From positions 1 to 32,424 of the forward strand of contig CAXKVV010001268.1 in the NCBI GenBank assembly GCA_964058805.1: DNA of 32,424 bases, in the 5' to 3' direction. Made by a program: the position numbers and the translations under genes. This DNA is from Schoenoplectus triqueter. Lineage: Eukaryota > Streptophyta > Magnoliopsida > Poales > Cyperaceae. A model generated the notes under the pieces. The model searched no databases and was not told the DNA's origin. It was given only the letters and a program-made list of their open reading frames with translations. This document shows positions 1 through 11,130 of the stretch, piece by piece; positions within the stretch are counted from its first letter, which is position 1; each line of letters starts with the position of its first letter.

Positions 1-358
1 ACTCCTTCAAGTTCTTTTTCATGTCTTCAACTTCAGCATGGACATCTGATAAAGATTTTTCTAGCTCACACTTTTTTGATGAAGTAGCTTTTATTGTATG
101 ATCCAGTGTTTTGATTTGAGAAATGAGATCCTTCTTTTCAGAAATATGCTTTGAAATCTGGGTTTTAAGATCCATTGTGTGCATTTCATATGACTTGATG
201 GCACTGGCATGGTCTTCAATTTTAGAATTTAGGAGCAATTCTAGCTCCTGTACATGATTCTGCATCAGGTCTCTCTCCTTGGACAAACATGAGTGATTCA
301 TCTCTAAATTTGAGTGCTCTTCTTCTAAATTCTTCAGCACAAGTTTGATGCTTTCAAC
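1..358 (-). CDS. Exon 6 of the NET1-like gene, cut by the window edge
   Basis: The acceptor TTTACTTTCAG precedes a frame that stays open for 119 codons to the edge. It starts VESIKLVLKNLEEEHSNLEM and continues with LSKERDLMQNHVQELE and HISEKKDLISQ, the same order of marks as in exons 3 to 5. No donor is reached, so the exon continues to the left. Confidence 0.8.
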
Positions 359-3300
359 CTGAAAGTAAATTTATGAAGTTTTAGGTGAACTTAGAAAACT
401 ACATCTAAGTGCATGAACCTGACATGCACTGTGATTTGTGTAAACAGATCAGATACCTACGGAAGTAGCCAAACCATTTCTGTTTTGCCATCTAATTTTC
501 AAATACAGATTCGGATATGGATATGGATTGGATATTAAACGAATACAGATATGGATCGGACATTAAACGAATATGGATACGAACCGGATATTAATCAAAT
601 ACATATATTCCGGATATTAAATAAAAATATCACTCATATTATTGAAAAACAATGCATGATATTTTTCATGATAGAGTCACTAGTAAGAAAAGTTAAATAT
701 TAATTATAAAAAATAAACACCGATTATCATTATATTATTAATATTAATTAAAATGTATCAAAAAATTATAAAAAAGCATAAATCATGAGTTCAAATTAGC
801 TACAAACTTACAGATTTGTGATCTACATCAAAAGCTCAATTGAAATATATATGATGGGCCTTCGGAATGGATATCCGAATTTCAAAAAAAAAAATCTGAA
901 TCCGGATAATTATCTGAATCTGTATTCATATCCGATTCCAAATTGAAAACCCTATCTACATCTGTATCCGGAAAAAAATATCCGAATCCATATCCGGATA
1001 CAGATTTGGATAAAAATGGATAATATCCAATCTGTTTACATCTCTAACTATGAAACAACTAACCAGAATAACTAATTGGAGCCTTTGCTCAAAACTCAAT
1101 ATGGTCCCCTAGTGAAACTTTAATTTTGCCATAAACCGCAAGAAGCACACAATTGAAACCAAAAGGGAAAGAAAATGAAATGAAAGATAAACACATATAC
1201 TAATTCATACCTGAGAGGAAAGTTCATCCCTTTCAGCAATTAAAGCCGACTTTTGCTCAATAACAGACCAGCAAGTATCCTCAGATTCCTTTAATTTATC
1301 TTTCAAGACTTCAATTTCAGCATCTAAAGTTGATTTCTGATTGATTAAACCTTCAATTTGAGCACTGGCAGCAAATAAGGAGCTCTCTATTTCATTATTT
1401 CTAATTTGAATAACATCAATAGAATTGTTTAGTGTCTCAATCTGAGTAGCAAGAGCCGTCTTTTCAGAAACATGGACCAAAATTTGGTCTCCAAGTGTGT
1501 TCACATGCATATCATGCAACCGAACTGCCTTCTCATACTCTTCAGTCTTAGAACTCAAAAGCATTTCTAGTTCCTTCAAGTCAATTTGCAAGAGATCCCT
1601 CTCGTCACTAAGAGCGTTCTGTTTTTCTTCTAAGTTCTTCCTAGCCACTGTAATGTTCTTTACCTGAAAATTGCAAGTTCCCTATCTTTATCAAACACCC
1701 ACAAATGAAAGAAAAGGAATTCTTGTAAATTGAACCCATCGTTTAGCTATATCTGCAGTGACACAAGATATTTCTGATATGACACTTTTTCTCTACATCT
1801 AAAGAAAACTAAATCAGACCAAAGAAATTCATGTGGTAGGTTGTCATGCTTCTATGCATCACCTGGAAGGTATCTGCTCAAGGTCGAGATGGAAAGGGGT
1901 CAATTTTATCATTCATCATGAAATTGTTAATGCAATGGAACTTCAGCTATATATAAGAAAATTCATCTTTTCTGAATATATGGTAAAAGCTTGGGAGAAT
2001 GTACAGTACCTGAGAGAACAGATTATCCTTTTCAGCAAGAAGATCTTGTTTCTGATTAATAAGTAACTGATGTGCCATCTCAGAATCACTTAATTTCCTT
2101 TTGAGATGCTCAATTTCAGAAAGCTGACCAGAATTCTTCTCAGAAAGGTACATAATCTTATCCTGGAATGAGGTTACATGCAACTCATGATCTACGATTT
2201 TACAACTAAGTAGCTCCTGTAATTTATTCACTTGATTCTGTTTGAAATCTCTCTCCTTAGATAAAGCTGAGTTCTTTTCCTCTAGACCTCTGTGCTTTTC
2301 CTCTAAGCTCTTTATAACAGCTGTCATGCTCTCAACCTGAAATTTTATTGAATTCGTTTGAGTTTGAAAATTGATAATAGGATATGATTTAAAATAAACT
2401 TCTGCCTGAACTGCTTTCCACTTGTGTTAGGATTCCTTGCCATGATGCTGTTGCTGCTTAAGTGAAAGGTACATCTCCAGATATACATATGCCAGTACTT
2501 CAGAGTGAAGCCTAAGTACTGATATAATACTGTACCTATTTTGAACTTGATGATAAGAATCACAATGAGGGTATTCGCAAATAGTTTGCATAGAGGATGC
2601 AATGCATGCATCCATGAAGAATGCAATAAATGTCCTAAATATTCTTTCTTCCCGCTTCAGAAGGTGCTGAAAATACCCTTCTTCCTCATTATTTATTCTA
2701 AATTAAATGCATAACAAAAGAAGAGAGGTTTATGTGCAACGTTTTAAGAACAACAACAACAACCAAGCCTTTAATCCCAAATAAATTGGGGTAGGCTTGC
2801 AAAGTTTGAAGAACAGTTTAATGAAATATTTATGATATTAAAAGGGAGATATGAAGGTACATGTACATAACATTTGCAGGTGAAGCCAAGATATATTTAA
2901 TTTTTGGTGGGCACAAATGAAAAAAAGATCTAACTCATTTTTTAACATGTACCTGAGAGAGAAGATCACCCTTCTCAGCAACAAAAGTTGATTTCTGAAA
3001 AAAAAGAGACCTGCACGACTCCTCAGATTCATTCAGTTTTTTTCTCAGCTTCTCAATCTCAGAATTAACTTGAAACAAGGAGCCCTCCAGTTCAGAATTC
3101 CTGCTTGAGATCTCATCAATAGTCTGAGAAAGGGATTCTACCTTAGATGCCAAGTCAGCTTTTTCAGAAAGATGCATTGAAATTTGATTTTCGTGAGAGC
3201 TGAGAGCTCTTTCATGTTCTTCATTTCTAGAACTCAAAAGCTGTTCGAGCTCATGCAAGTGGTTTTGCATGAGCACTCTCTCTTTCGATAAGTGTGAATG

Positions 3301-6072
3301 CTTTTCCTCCAAGTTATTTATAGTATCTTTAAGACTTTGTACCTGAAACAAAATTAACATCGAATGCAACTATAAAGTTCATCAAATAAAAAACAATGTG
3401 TTGTGATGTATTGACTACAAGAAATTTTGAATAATGTTCCAAGCAAATAGTTACCTACATTATATTTTTAGTCAACATCTTGTAACATTTGCACCAAATC
3501 AACTGATCTATTGAGTTGTTAACAAATCAACAGAAATATTGAGTTAACTGAAACTTACAAAATTTCCCTTTGTATCTTCATTCTTAATAGAAAGTCTTGC
3601 AAGAAATGGAAACTTCCCACATTTGTGATTGAACAAAAATTTGCCCACTATTCGAAACTTTTGTTGGTTCCCATCCAATTAAACATAATAATTTAATGCT
3701 ATTTTTGTAAAAACTGTGAAAAGTATTTAGACAGGTATACAGATATAAGAAATAAAGATTCCAATTTTTAAAAACATAAGTTTTTCTCCTTCATGAAATT
3801 CTACCCAAAGCCCATAATAAACAGCATCATTGAAATTCAAGACCTCTTGGGACTTAAGAAATAAAGACAATTTAATTAAAAATTATGTCAATTAAAACTA
3901 ACAAATACCTGAGATAAAAGATCATCTCTTTCAGCAACTAACCCAAACTTCTGGCTAATCAGAGATTGGCAGAATTCCTCTGATGTCTTCAGCTTGTCAC
4001 CCATTTCAATCAAAGAACTTTCTAAGGCACTATTCTTCACATAAATCTCACTAAAATAGGAAGCAAGATCAGCCTTCTCTGAGACGTGCACTGAAATATC
4101 GTTTGTCAGGGTTGCTTCAGAAACTTCTAACTCCCTAACTCTTTCTCTCAGCATCTCCAGTTTGTCGACTGCATCAGACAGCTCTTTCTCCAAAACAACA
4201 TTTTTCTCAGAAAGAATACCTCTCTCTATCTCATACTTTGTAAAAGCCTCTTTTAGCACCGCATTGACCTTTATGGCAGCTTCAGTCTGAGCCGTCAGAA
4301 GCTGAAGCTTGTTTGCCAAGTCATAGGTATCTTGAATCTGAACAGAGAGATCCCTTTGAAGTGTCTTTTTCTCTCTCAAATGCACAACTGCCTCCTTTTC
4401 CAACCTATCTTTTGTTTGTTTTAAAGAGGTCAAGTCTCTTGAGAGTTCATTTATAGTTTCTTCAGATGTAATTTTTTGTTCATTTAACATTCCTATTTCT
4501 CTAACCAGTTCACGGTGGTGCTGCTCTTGTGACTTCAATCTTCCTTGCAATAACTCCAACTCTGACTGTTGTGCTAGGTTCAGCTTCTCAGCATTGCGAA
4601 GCATATCAGCTTCAATTGCCATTTCGAGTTTGAGCTGATTTAAATCCCTCTGCACATATTCTTTCTCAGATTTCAGTTCAGAAATGGAGCCTTTTAGGGT
4701 TTTGACTTCTCCTTCAAGATTCTCCCTCTCACTCCTTAGCATCTCAATTTCAATATGGAGGTCGGACATGGTTGCCTCAGCTTCCTGCAATTTCTCTTTC
4801 AGACACTCGTTCTCCTCTTCTGACTCAGAAAGATTTGTTTCCATGTCATGCAATTTTTCCTGAAGAGCCTGAATTTTTGTCTTAAGCTTCTCCATTGTCC
4901 CCTCCAGTACACCTATTTTGCCCTGCAGTTTCCTAATAGTCATCTCTGATGAAAGATTTTGTTCAGTCAATTTTTCAACCTCTCTTACTGATTCCAATTT
5001 GCTTTTCTCAACCTCCTGCAATTTCTCAGTTAACTGTTCAAGCTCCATCATCTGCAACTCAACTTTCTTTTCCAGCAACTCTACTTCCAGGTTTTGCTCT
5101 TGACTCAGCTTTTCAACCTCTCTTAACCTCATCAGGTCTAAATGAGCCTGAGCAAGTTCAGATTCAACTTTCATCAATCTCTCACTATGGCTCTGACACT
5201 CGATGTAAGCAGCATCTTTCTCAAAACTCAAATGGAAGATATTTCCTTTCAGTGTCAAAAGTTCACCTTCAGCTTTGTTGGCACGCTCAGCCTCTGACAA
5301 GACTTGGTCCTTCAACCGCTTTGCCTCCTCAGACAAACAAAATATATCCCTTTGCAAAGATGCTATCTCCAAACCCATACCTTGCTCATGCTTCGACTTT
5401 TGTGCTTTCTCGGCTTCAAAGCTCAGACCCTTTCTAGCCCTAAGCTCTCCTTGAACCAACTCATTCACCAGTTTTAACCCCTCTGGATTCTTTTTATTCA
5501 TGTTTGGTGAACTTCCTATTGTATCCTTCTGCAATTCATCTGGATCAAACAGGGACCGGGATGGTGGCGGCATTTCAGGGGTTTGTGGCTCTGAGAGAGG
5601 GGTGGAGGGTGCCTCATCAAGTATGGATAAGGATGGAGGTGTTTGGTTAGGGGATGCGTCAACTAAACTGCGAGTGGCCACACGAAGGGCCCCAGCTGCC
5701 ACATCATACCGCTCAGCCAAGGTACGGTATGCGCCATAGAATTCCTTTGCAAGGTTCATAAGCTCGGGGCGCTGTTTGTAGTACATGTTAGCACGCTGAG
5801 CAAAGGAGTCGGCATCTACTTCTAGAATCTCAACCATGGCCCGCACCTTTTTCTCTGTTTCTGTTTTCACAAAAAAGAAATTAATTAAATTTAGAAATTT
5901 CTTACAAGATATTTGTGAATTCTGAAGAGTTACCTTACCTGGCATGCAACAAGAAACAAATGCTGGTTAATTTTCACTGACCTAAAATGTTGCCTTGAAG
6001 CCATCTTGAGTTCTTGGGGGTAAAATTGTTGTCCCACCAGGTTTTGGACTCGGCATGAGAAATAGCAGCCAT
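1..6072 (-). CDS. NETWORKED 1-like protein, NAB domain plus long coiled coil (6 exons seen, 3' end beyond window)
   Basis: Six exons join in frame: 5982-6072, 3909-5860, 2953-3342, 2010-2336, 1211-1663 and 1-358, giving 1190 residues before the window edge. Residues about 10-90 form a NAB domain: the first exon gives KTWWDNNFTPKNSRWLQ and the second gives DADSFAQRANMYYKQRPEL then FYGAYRTLAERYD. A proline- and serine-rich linker (about 102-132) follows, then a DELQKD motif, then charged heptad-rich coiled coil to the edge. Known of the family: NET proteins are plant-specific, bind F-actin through NAB and sit on membranes such as plasma membrane, plasmodesmata or tonoplast; the coiled coil supports self-association. 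The NET1 assignment rests on the long coiled coil and the GLKLVNEL-type segment after NAB; the exact subgroup is inference. Unusual: two tryptophans instead of the usual three in the NAB signature, and a tandem array of similar exons. The remaining exons lie left of the window. Confidence 0.9.
431..1047. mobile_element. Non-autonomous DNA transposon inside intron 5 of the NET1-like gene (probably hAT type)
   Basis: Intron 5 (359-1210) is 852 bp, and most of it is a palindromic AT-rich element. The left end reads GTGTAAACAGATC and the right end, reversed, reads AGATGTAAACAGATTGGA. Subterminal GGATATGGAT and CCGGATATTAA motifs recur in both orientations. Ends of the type TAG-G-TGTAAA are common in plant hAT MITEs. 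A target-site duplication was not resolved. Confidence 0.5.
1211..1663 (-). CDS. Exon 5 of the NET1-like gene (coiled-coil repeat unit)
   Basis: A 453-bp exon, 151 codons, phase 0 at both ends. Acceptor TTTTCAG, donor GTATGA. It starts VKNITVARKNLEEKQNALSD and ends AERDELSSQ. It is the longest complete unit of the array, with about 20 extra residues near QKSTLDAEIEVLKDKL. Predicted to be continuous coiled coil. Confidence 0.85.
2010..2336 (-). CDS. Exon 4 of the NET1-like gene (coiled-coil repeat unit)
   Basis: A 327-bp exon, 109 codons, phase 0 at both ends. Acceptor AAATTTCAG, donor GTACTG. It starts VESMTAVIKSLEEKHRGLEE and ends AEKDNLFSQ. It is shorter than exons 3 and 5, lacking about 30-40 residues in the middle relative to them, while both ends still align. 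This looks like an internal deletion in one repeat unit. Confidence 0.85.
2742..2802 (+). repeat. 3'-end fragment of a plant LINE or SINE in intron 3
   Basis: An (AAC)n tract is followed by CCAAGCCTTTAATCCCAAAT and TTGGGGTAGGCTTGC. From memory, this is close to a widespread plant retroposon end of the form CAAGCCTT-TCCCA-GTGGGGT-GGC (RTE-type LINE or a SINE using it). Only the terminal 60 bp is visible, and the rest of the intron shows nothing recognisable. Confidence 0.45.
2953..3342 (-). CDS. Exon 3 of the NET1-like gene (coiled-coil repeat unit)
   Basis: A 390-bp exon, 130 codons, phase 0 at both ends. Acceptor TTTTGTTTCAG, donor GTACAT. It starts VQSLKDTINNLEEKHSHLSK and ends with EKGDLLSQ. 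Shared marks with the other array exons are LEEKH, LSKER, a LEQLLSS segment, HLSEKADL and a terminal SQ. It is all coiled coil, with no cysteine-rich or catalytic motif. Confidence 0.85.
3909..5860 (-). CDS. Exon 2 of the NET1-like gene (rest of NAB, linker, first coiled coil)
   Basis: A 1952-bp exon. The acceptor is GTGAAAACAG, and the leading AA completes the phase-1 codon from exon 1, giving ETEKKVRAMVEILE. It encodes the C-terminal NAB helices, a Pro/Ser-rich linker and about 500 residues of coiled coil with many leucine and glutamate heptads. The exon ends after a glutamine codon (LLSQ) in phase 0 at a GTATTT donor. Its last 60 residues (SEKADLAS to AERDDLLSQ) match the ends of exons 3 and 5, so it seems to carry one fused copy of the unit that later becomes separate exons. 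Intron 1 (5861-5981) is 121 bp. Confidence 0.9.
5982..6072 (-). CDS. Exon 1 of the NET1-like gene (NAB N-terminal half)
   Basis: The ATG at 6072 is followed by GCT (G at +4) and encodes 30 residues, starting MAAISHAESKTWWDNNF. The exon ends in phase 1 before a GTCAGT donor. This short first exon carrying the tryptophan motif and the PKNSRWLQ motif is typical of NAB genes. The frame stays open for some distance upstream, so the start is chosen by homology with other NAB proteins, which begin just before this motif. Confidence 0.85.
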
Positions 6073-7051
6073 GACCACAGGGGAGACCGCAGGAGCAATG
6101 ACTACTCTTGCTTTGGCTCTGACCCGAGATCGATAGCGTCTCCGTAACAAGTATTGTATTTGATCCAGAAGAGAAACTCTCTTCTTCCCGAAGCATCAAT
6201 GTGTTAAGCTATTTGCATTGAGGGAGCAGTACAAGAGATTAGGACAAAAGTGTATATTTAAAAGTGTGTAAAATGAGCAAAATCCAAAATTAAAAAAAAA
6301 AAACTTCTGACAGCGAAGGGAACTGCTTGACAAATCTGAACAGGACAGAATTAACTGCTAATCTCCAGATGCTACTCATTTTTCTATGTTCTGAAGTAGA
6401 AAACCTTTTTTTTTAGCCAATAAAAGAGTGCAAGAGGGACATAGTAAGACCAAAATAAAAGATAAAGATACTTCCTAACAACCTAGATTTCACCTGTGAT
6501 CTACCAAATAGAAACCAGCATTGTTCCAACAACCCCAAATAGTAATGACAAAAATGCTATTAACCTCTCTTCTTCATCTGGCAACATCTAGCAAATGCCA
6601 ATCACGAAAATATTTCAACTCAATGTGGAAAATAAAAAGACACTGAGATAAAACTGAAGTTGTTGCAAAATACAATGATTTAAGAAGCAAAAGGAACAAT
6701 TTAATAATCAACTATGACATTACAAATCGAGGAGGCCCCATTCTAGCTTTCTGAAAGTAAATGAATTTTCAATTTTTTTAGGAAATCATAAGTAAAAGAT
6801 CCAAGTTTAGGGACTACGAATATACCGATTTCTCAATTCGAGAAGTGGATACTAACAAGCAGCTGTGATTGTAGATCCCACCAGTTGCTTTACTCATAAA
6901 TCTCACCCTAATTTCTCAGTGCTTCGCATTTCTTAATTTTTCTCTCTCTCGTCGCCACCAAAGCTTTTGTTTCTTTCGTACTGGTAATAGTGGAAACAAA
7001 AGGCTGCACACAGGATAAAAGTTGGAAGGGAGAGGAGAGAGGAGAAAAAAA
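6073..7051 (-). promoter_or_regulatory. Putative 5' leader and promoter-proximal region of the NET1-like gene
   Basis: No other gene is seen here. On the minus strand a CT-rich tract lies at about 7022-7051 and another at 6940-6955, which is common near plant transcription starts. A usable donor (GTATAT, near 6835) and a weak acceptor (near 6211) could make a leader intron, as many plant genes have. This is inference from composition; no clear TATA box was fixed. The 89-residue open frame at 5930-6199 lies in another frame across exon 1 and is not a gene. Confidence 0.3.
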
Positions 7052-7629
7052 TGTGATTTAAACAAATAGAAAAATGATGTGAAGATCTACTTTCTCCGTA
7101 TTAATTTTGGATTAACCCATAGATTATGAGTTGGATTATACATTGCGGTATGTCTAGTGACAAATGTGATAACGAAGGCAAATGTCGATGCTGCTCCATG
7201 TTTTACTGTTCGGCCATTTACTGTTTTCGTGGGAAATTTTTCCCACGATAACAGTGTTTTTTAATTCAATACTCATGTCTAATCTCATTCCCTTCAATCC
7301 ACCGAACAGGTCCTGGTCGCTGGTTTTGGAATTAACAAGAGTGTATACTTAGCTCCATGTTTTATATTAGTCGCTGGTTTATATTAGTCGCGGTAGTTTG
7401 TGCTTTTCCATTTCTTCTTACCTCCTGGAATTGTCACTTTGTCTCAATTTTTCAATTGATTTCATTTCTCGGGTGGAGGAAATTTACGTTAACCTCGGTC
7501 CATTCGTTTCCCAAGATTAAGTATTTTTTATAGTAATATATTCCACGTGATCTGATCTATTTGGTTGTTATTATGGCAGTCAGCTTATTTCTATTTTTAC
7601 TTTTTTTTGCTCGTTGTAACTGTTTTAAT
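7052..7629. other. Intergenic, with a 34-bp palindrome and a MITE-like end
   Basis: No gene seen. A near-perfect palindrome lies at 7221-7254 (CTGTT-TCGTGGGAAA and its complement). At about 7280-7312, CATTCCCTTCAATCCACCGA followed by ACAGGTCCTGG resembles the end of the small element at 17968-18113, so a decayed relative may lie here. Confidence 0.35.
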
Positions 7630-8023
7630 TTTATAACGGTTAAATTTTTAGAGCTAATATCAGTCATCAGTTGAGTTATTCGTCAAATAATGTTACTATT
7701 CTTATAACCATTTGTGTTGAAGTTATAATTTTCTTTCAATTTTAATTGTTACACGAAATACTACATAATTTAGGAGTATAATTGTACTACTTTGTTTTTT
7801 TCATAGATTGTCATCATTTATAAATTTTAAGTTTTCTTAAATTTTGAATTTCAACTTTCCTCTCAATTCTACATTTATTTTACATTAATTATGTATTCAT
7901 GATTAAAATTTACATTAATTACTAAATTATCTTTATTTTTATTTTCTTTCTTTTCACATGAAGATATGAATTTTTATATTTAAAAAAAAATATTACCGTA
8001 ACAACGCACAAACAAGATACTAG
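7630..8023 (+). mobile_element. Helitron-like non-autonomous element, 3' end at 8023 (left copy)
   Basis: This segment matches the reverse complement of 10222-10614 along nearly its whole length, e.g. CATTTGTGTTGAAGT, AATTTAGGAG and TTCTTTCTTTTCACAT. It ends ACCGTAACAACGCAC, a short spacer and CTAG followed by T. Plant Helitrons end in a small CCG-GCAACGC-type hairpin and CTRR before a T, so this end fits. The 5' boundary is not clear. Confidence 0.45.
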
Positions 8024-8097
8024 TATTTTGTTTATTTATTTCTCCATTTTATTTTCAAAAAAAAAATTGCACTCCTTTTTAGTCCTTGGAAATACTT

Positions 8098-8240
8098 TTA
8101 GTGATAATTAATTTTAGTAAAAAGGAGAAAGCAAACATATTAATTTATTGTTATCTGATGGAATAGTTTTAGTGAATAATTAATTTTAGTATAAAGGACA
8201 AAGCAAAGATATTATATTTATTGTTATCTGATGGAATAGC
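8098..8240 (+). repeat. Tandem duplication, 73-bp unit, two copies
   Basis: TTATCTGATGGAATAG recurs exactly 73 bp apart (8151 and 8224), together with the preceding TTTTAGTG-ATAATTAATTTT and AAAGCAAA segments. The copies differ at only a few positions, so the duplication is fairly recent. Confidence 0.75.
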
Positions 8241-10221
8241 CAAAACTAGTTAATAAATTTTCTCATAAAACATAATTTATACTATTACAGAAGCATTGTT
8301 CAAGTATAATGTTGCTTTTGGATTGCCCTTTTATTTTATTTTTTTTATTTTGCTTGGTACATTCTTGTAAATATGTGTTGATTTTTCTCATCTTTTTCGT
8401 TTTTTTTCGAATTATTCTAACATATATCTAAAGTCATTCAGGCTTAAATCTAAGAAGATTTAGTCTCCATCTGACTGATGATTAGGAAATCTATTGTTTT
8501 GCAAACATCTATGAACACTTATAAGTTGCAAATTCATACAAAATGATTAATTAAAATTTCTCAGAAAAAAAATGGACGCTTATGGACAACAATTATAGCG
8601 CCTCAATCTTGCTGCATATTTGTCATAAACAAATTTGTAAGAAATAATACTAATAGCTGTAGACAGTTGCTTTTTTTTTTACATTGTTGGCTGACTTACA
8701 AAAATCCTGTAAATGTGGCTTGAGAATATTTATTTCCTTTTTTTTTTGAAGTACGTAGAACATGCAGATCGTTTTGTGCCTCGATTTTGCTGCATTATTC
8801 ATATATTTAATAGCTCTCCGTTCCTAATTAACCTTTTCCTCATGTAAACATCCGTAATCCATTTAATAGTTAGAATCATGTTAGATCTAATGCATACGCC
8901 AAACTAGTTCCATTTAATTTAATTTATTTTTACATGTGTGAAACGTGATCTCCATTTCTATTAGCCATCTAATTAAGAGCTGAAACATATTACCGATTTA
9001 GAATACACAATAAAGATCTACACAGATGATGAAAGAAAATAAATACATTACATGTAAACTACAACGGGCTTTAATTAATTTAATTACTAAAGATTATAGT
9101 TTGGTGCTACTTAACTCTATTGTTGCTTGTTGGTCAATACATACCATGCATTTCTGTGTGATCAAAGCTTAAAAGGAGTAAAAGCATATGAAGTAACGGT
9201 TTTTAACCATACAGTTTTCACCATTATTAGTGTGATCTAACATAAACCACAATTAAAACGATTTATCATTTGCTAAATAGGCATACACGATTATAAACAG
9301 ACTCCCTAATTAATTCATATAATTTTTTTAATAGAATTACACTTACATCTAATAAATGAGGAACGAACATCGAAAAAAACAATCTTTCAAATTTTATCTA
9401 ATATAAATTCACTATTTTTGTTGCAAAAAAAATGAATAATGTATTGATGCACATTTCAAAGTGAATTCTGCATTAAAAATAATCTGTAGAAAAAAAAGGG
9501 GAACGAAAAATATGAACTTTTTAATTGCAAAAGAGCTTTTTAAGCGCATTATACAACCCTTAAAATTAATAACAGATGAATTGTCTTTCCAAAGACAAAC
9601 CAATCATCCAAATTTGATCTAATATAAATTTACTATTTTCATTTGAAAAAATAAAAATAAAACCATGTCCAAAATTCACGAATTGCAAAGAATAGAGGCG
9701 AAATAAAATGTTAAACTCTGTAGATAGATGTAATTCTTTAAACAATAATTAGCATTAAGAACTAAAAAGAAATATGACAATTAATTGTTTATCATTTCGC
9801 TCCCGTTAAATTAATATCTCTAATTCTCTTTTGACTAGTTTTGATTGAAATGCAGCGATGACACTAATTGGATGTTTAAAAATGTGTTGGAAGAATCTTC
9901 TCATTTTGTTAGAATATTTAAAAAGAAGCACGTGTTGTTTGATTTTTGAGTCGGTAAAAAACATTCTACTATAAATATATAAGATTTTTTTTAATTTGTC
10001 TTTCTTTTCCAAAAATCATATTCTTCATCGTGAAACATCTTTTTCTCCATAATTTTGTTATTCAAATTCAGCAGAACCGATAACGTACATAGTAATAATT
10101 TTGAACTTCTCTTCAAACTGGCTTATCCTTTGCTTACGAAGCATTAGCAGCAGTTTTTTTTCCTCTTTTTTGTGCTGGGCAGCTTCATTAGTCGCCGTCG
10201 GCTTCTTTATTAATAAAAAAT
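8241..10221. other. AT-rich intergenic sequence with no gene seen
   Basis: Short open frames here (e.g. 9412-9603, 9806-10012 and the frame at 10058-10267) show no family motif and have the lysine-, phenylalanine- and isoleucine-rich make-up of random AT-rich translation. A diverged direct repeat of about 30 bp (AAATTT-ATCTAATATAAATT) occurs at 9388 and 9609, 221 bp apart. Confidence 0.5.
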
Positions 10222-10614
10222 ACCTTATTCGTGCATTGCTTTGGTGATATTTTTTAAAAATATACAAAATATATATTTTTATGTGAAAAGAAAGAAAATA
10301 AATTTAATTTAATAATTAATGTAAATTTTAATCATCAATACATAATTAATATAAAATACATATAGAATTGAGAGCAAATTTGACATTCAGAATTTAAAAA
10401 AGTTAAATTTCATAATTGATGGCAATCTAAAAAAAATAAGTAGAGCAATTATTCTCCTAAATTATATAGCATTTCGTATAACAATCAAAATTAAAAGAAA
10501 ATTATGATTTCAACACAAATGGCCGTAGAGATAGTAATATTATTTGATGAAAAACTCAATCTAGTGACTGGTATTAGCTCTATAAATTCAACAAAAAATC
10601 TGAACCATTACAGC
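10222..10614 (-). mobile_element. Helitron-like non-autonomous element, inverted right copy
   Basis: Reverse-complement homologue of 7630-8023. Its inner end reads, on the minus strand, ACCAAAGCAATGCACGAATA, which matches the hairpin part of the left copy, but the terminal CTAG has decayed. Together the two copies make a large inverted repeat with a spacer of about 2.2 kb. Confidence 0.45.
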
Positions 10615-11130
10615 ATTATGATACTTACGTGCTTAATAAAGAATAGAGAAATAAATGGTAAATTCAGCTGGGGGCAACATTAGCTTAATATGAAGTTACG
10701 TTCAATATTGTTCAATAACCGCTTGAGAATCTCTTATAAATATTTAAAATTAGAAGAATTAATCCCATTTTTACCTGAAATATGTTTAAAATAGATATTA
10801 TATTTTCATATTTTTGTGAAGACAAATTTGTTAATCGATAGGGATTGACAAATTTTATCTACTTAATATGTCATTTTCATATTAGACGCTAATAGAAAGA
10901 AAGCAACATCAATCATATCAAAGCCTTTCAATAGCCAAAACAAAATAATAGAAGAAATTAAAAATAAATGTCATAAATAAAGTTAAAGAAAATTTACAAA
11001 CAGATTTAATCTATTAAGCACTCTCCATTCTGCATGTACTTCTTACCAGCATACGATGGAAAATAAAATGTTCTTGCTACTTCTCATTAATTTGTGATGT
11101 ACTGTGAAATAGAATGTGTTGTGATATTTT
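10615..11130. other. AT-rich intergenic sequence, nothing recognised
   Basis: No open frame of note and no clear repeat structure. Confidence 0.5.

Noticed and set aside
2345..2626. Minus-strand frames of 93 and 62 residues in intron 3
   Set aside because: They overlap each other in different frames, lack the coiled-coil array signature and are not bounded by fitting splice sites.
4949..5437. 162-residue plus-strand open frame opposite exon 2
   Set aside because: Antisense shadow of the coiled-coil exon; leucine- and serine-rich because it is the complement of Glu/Lys codons.
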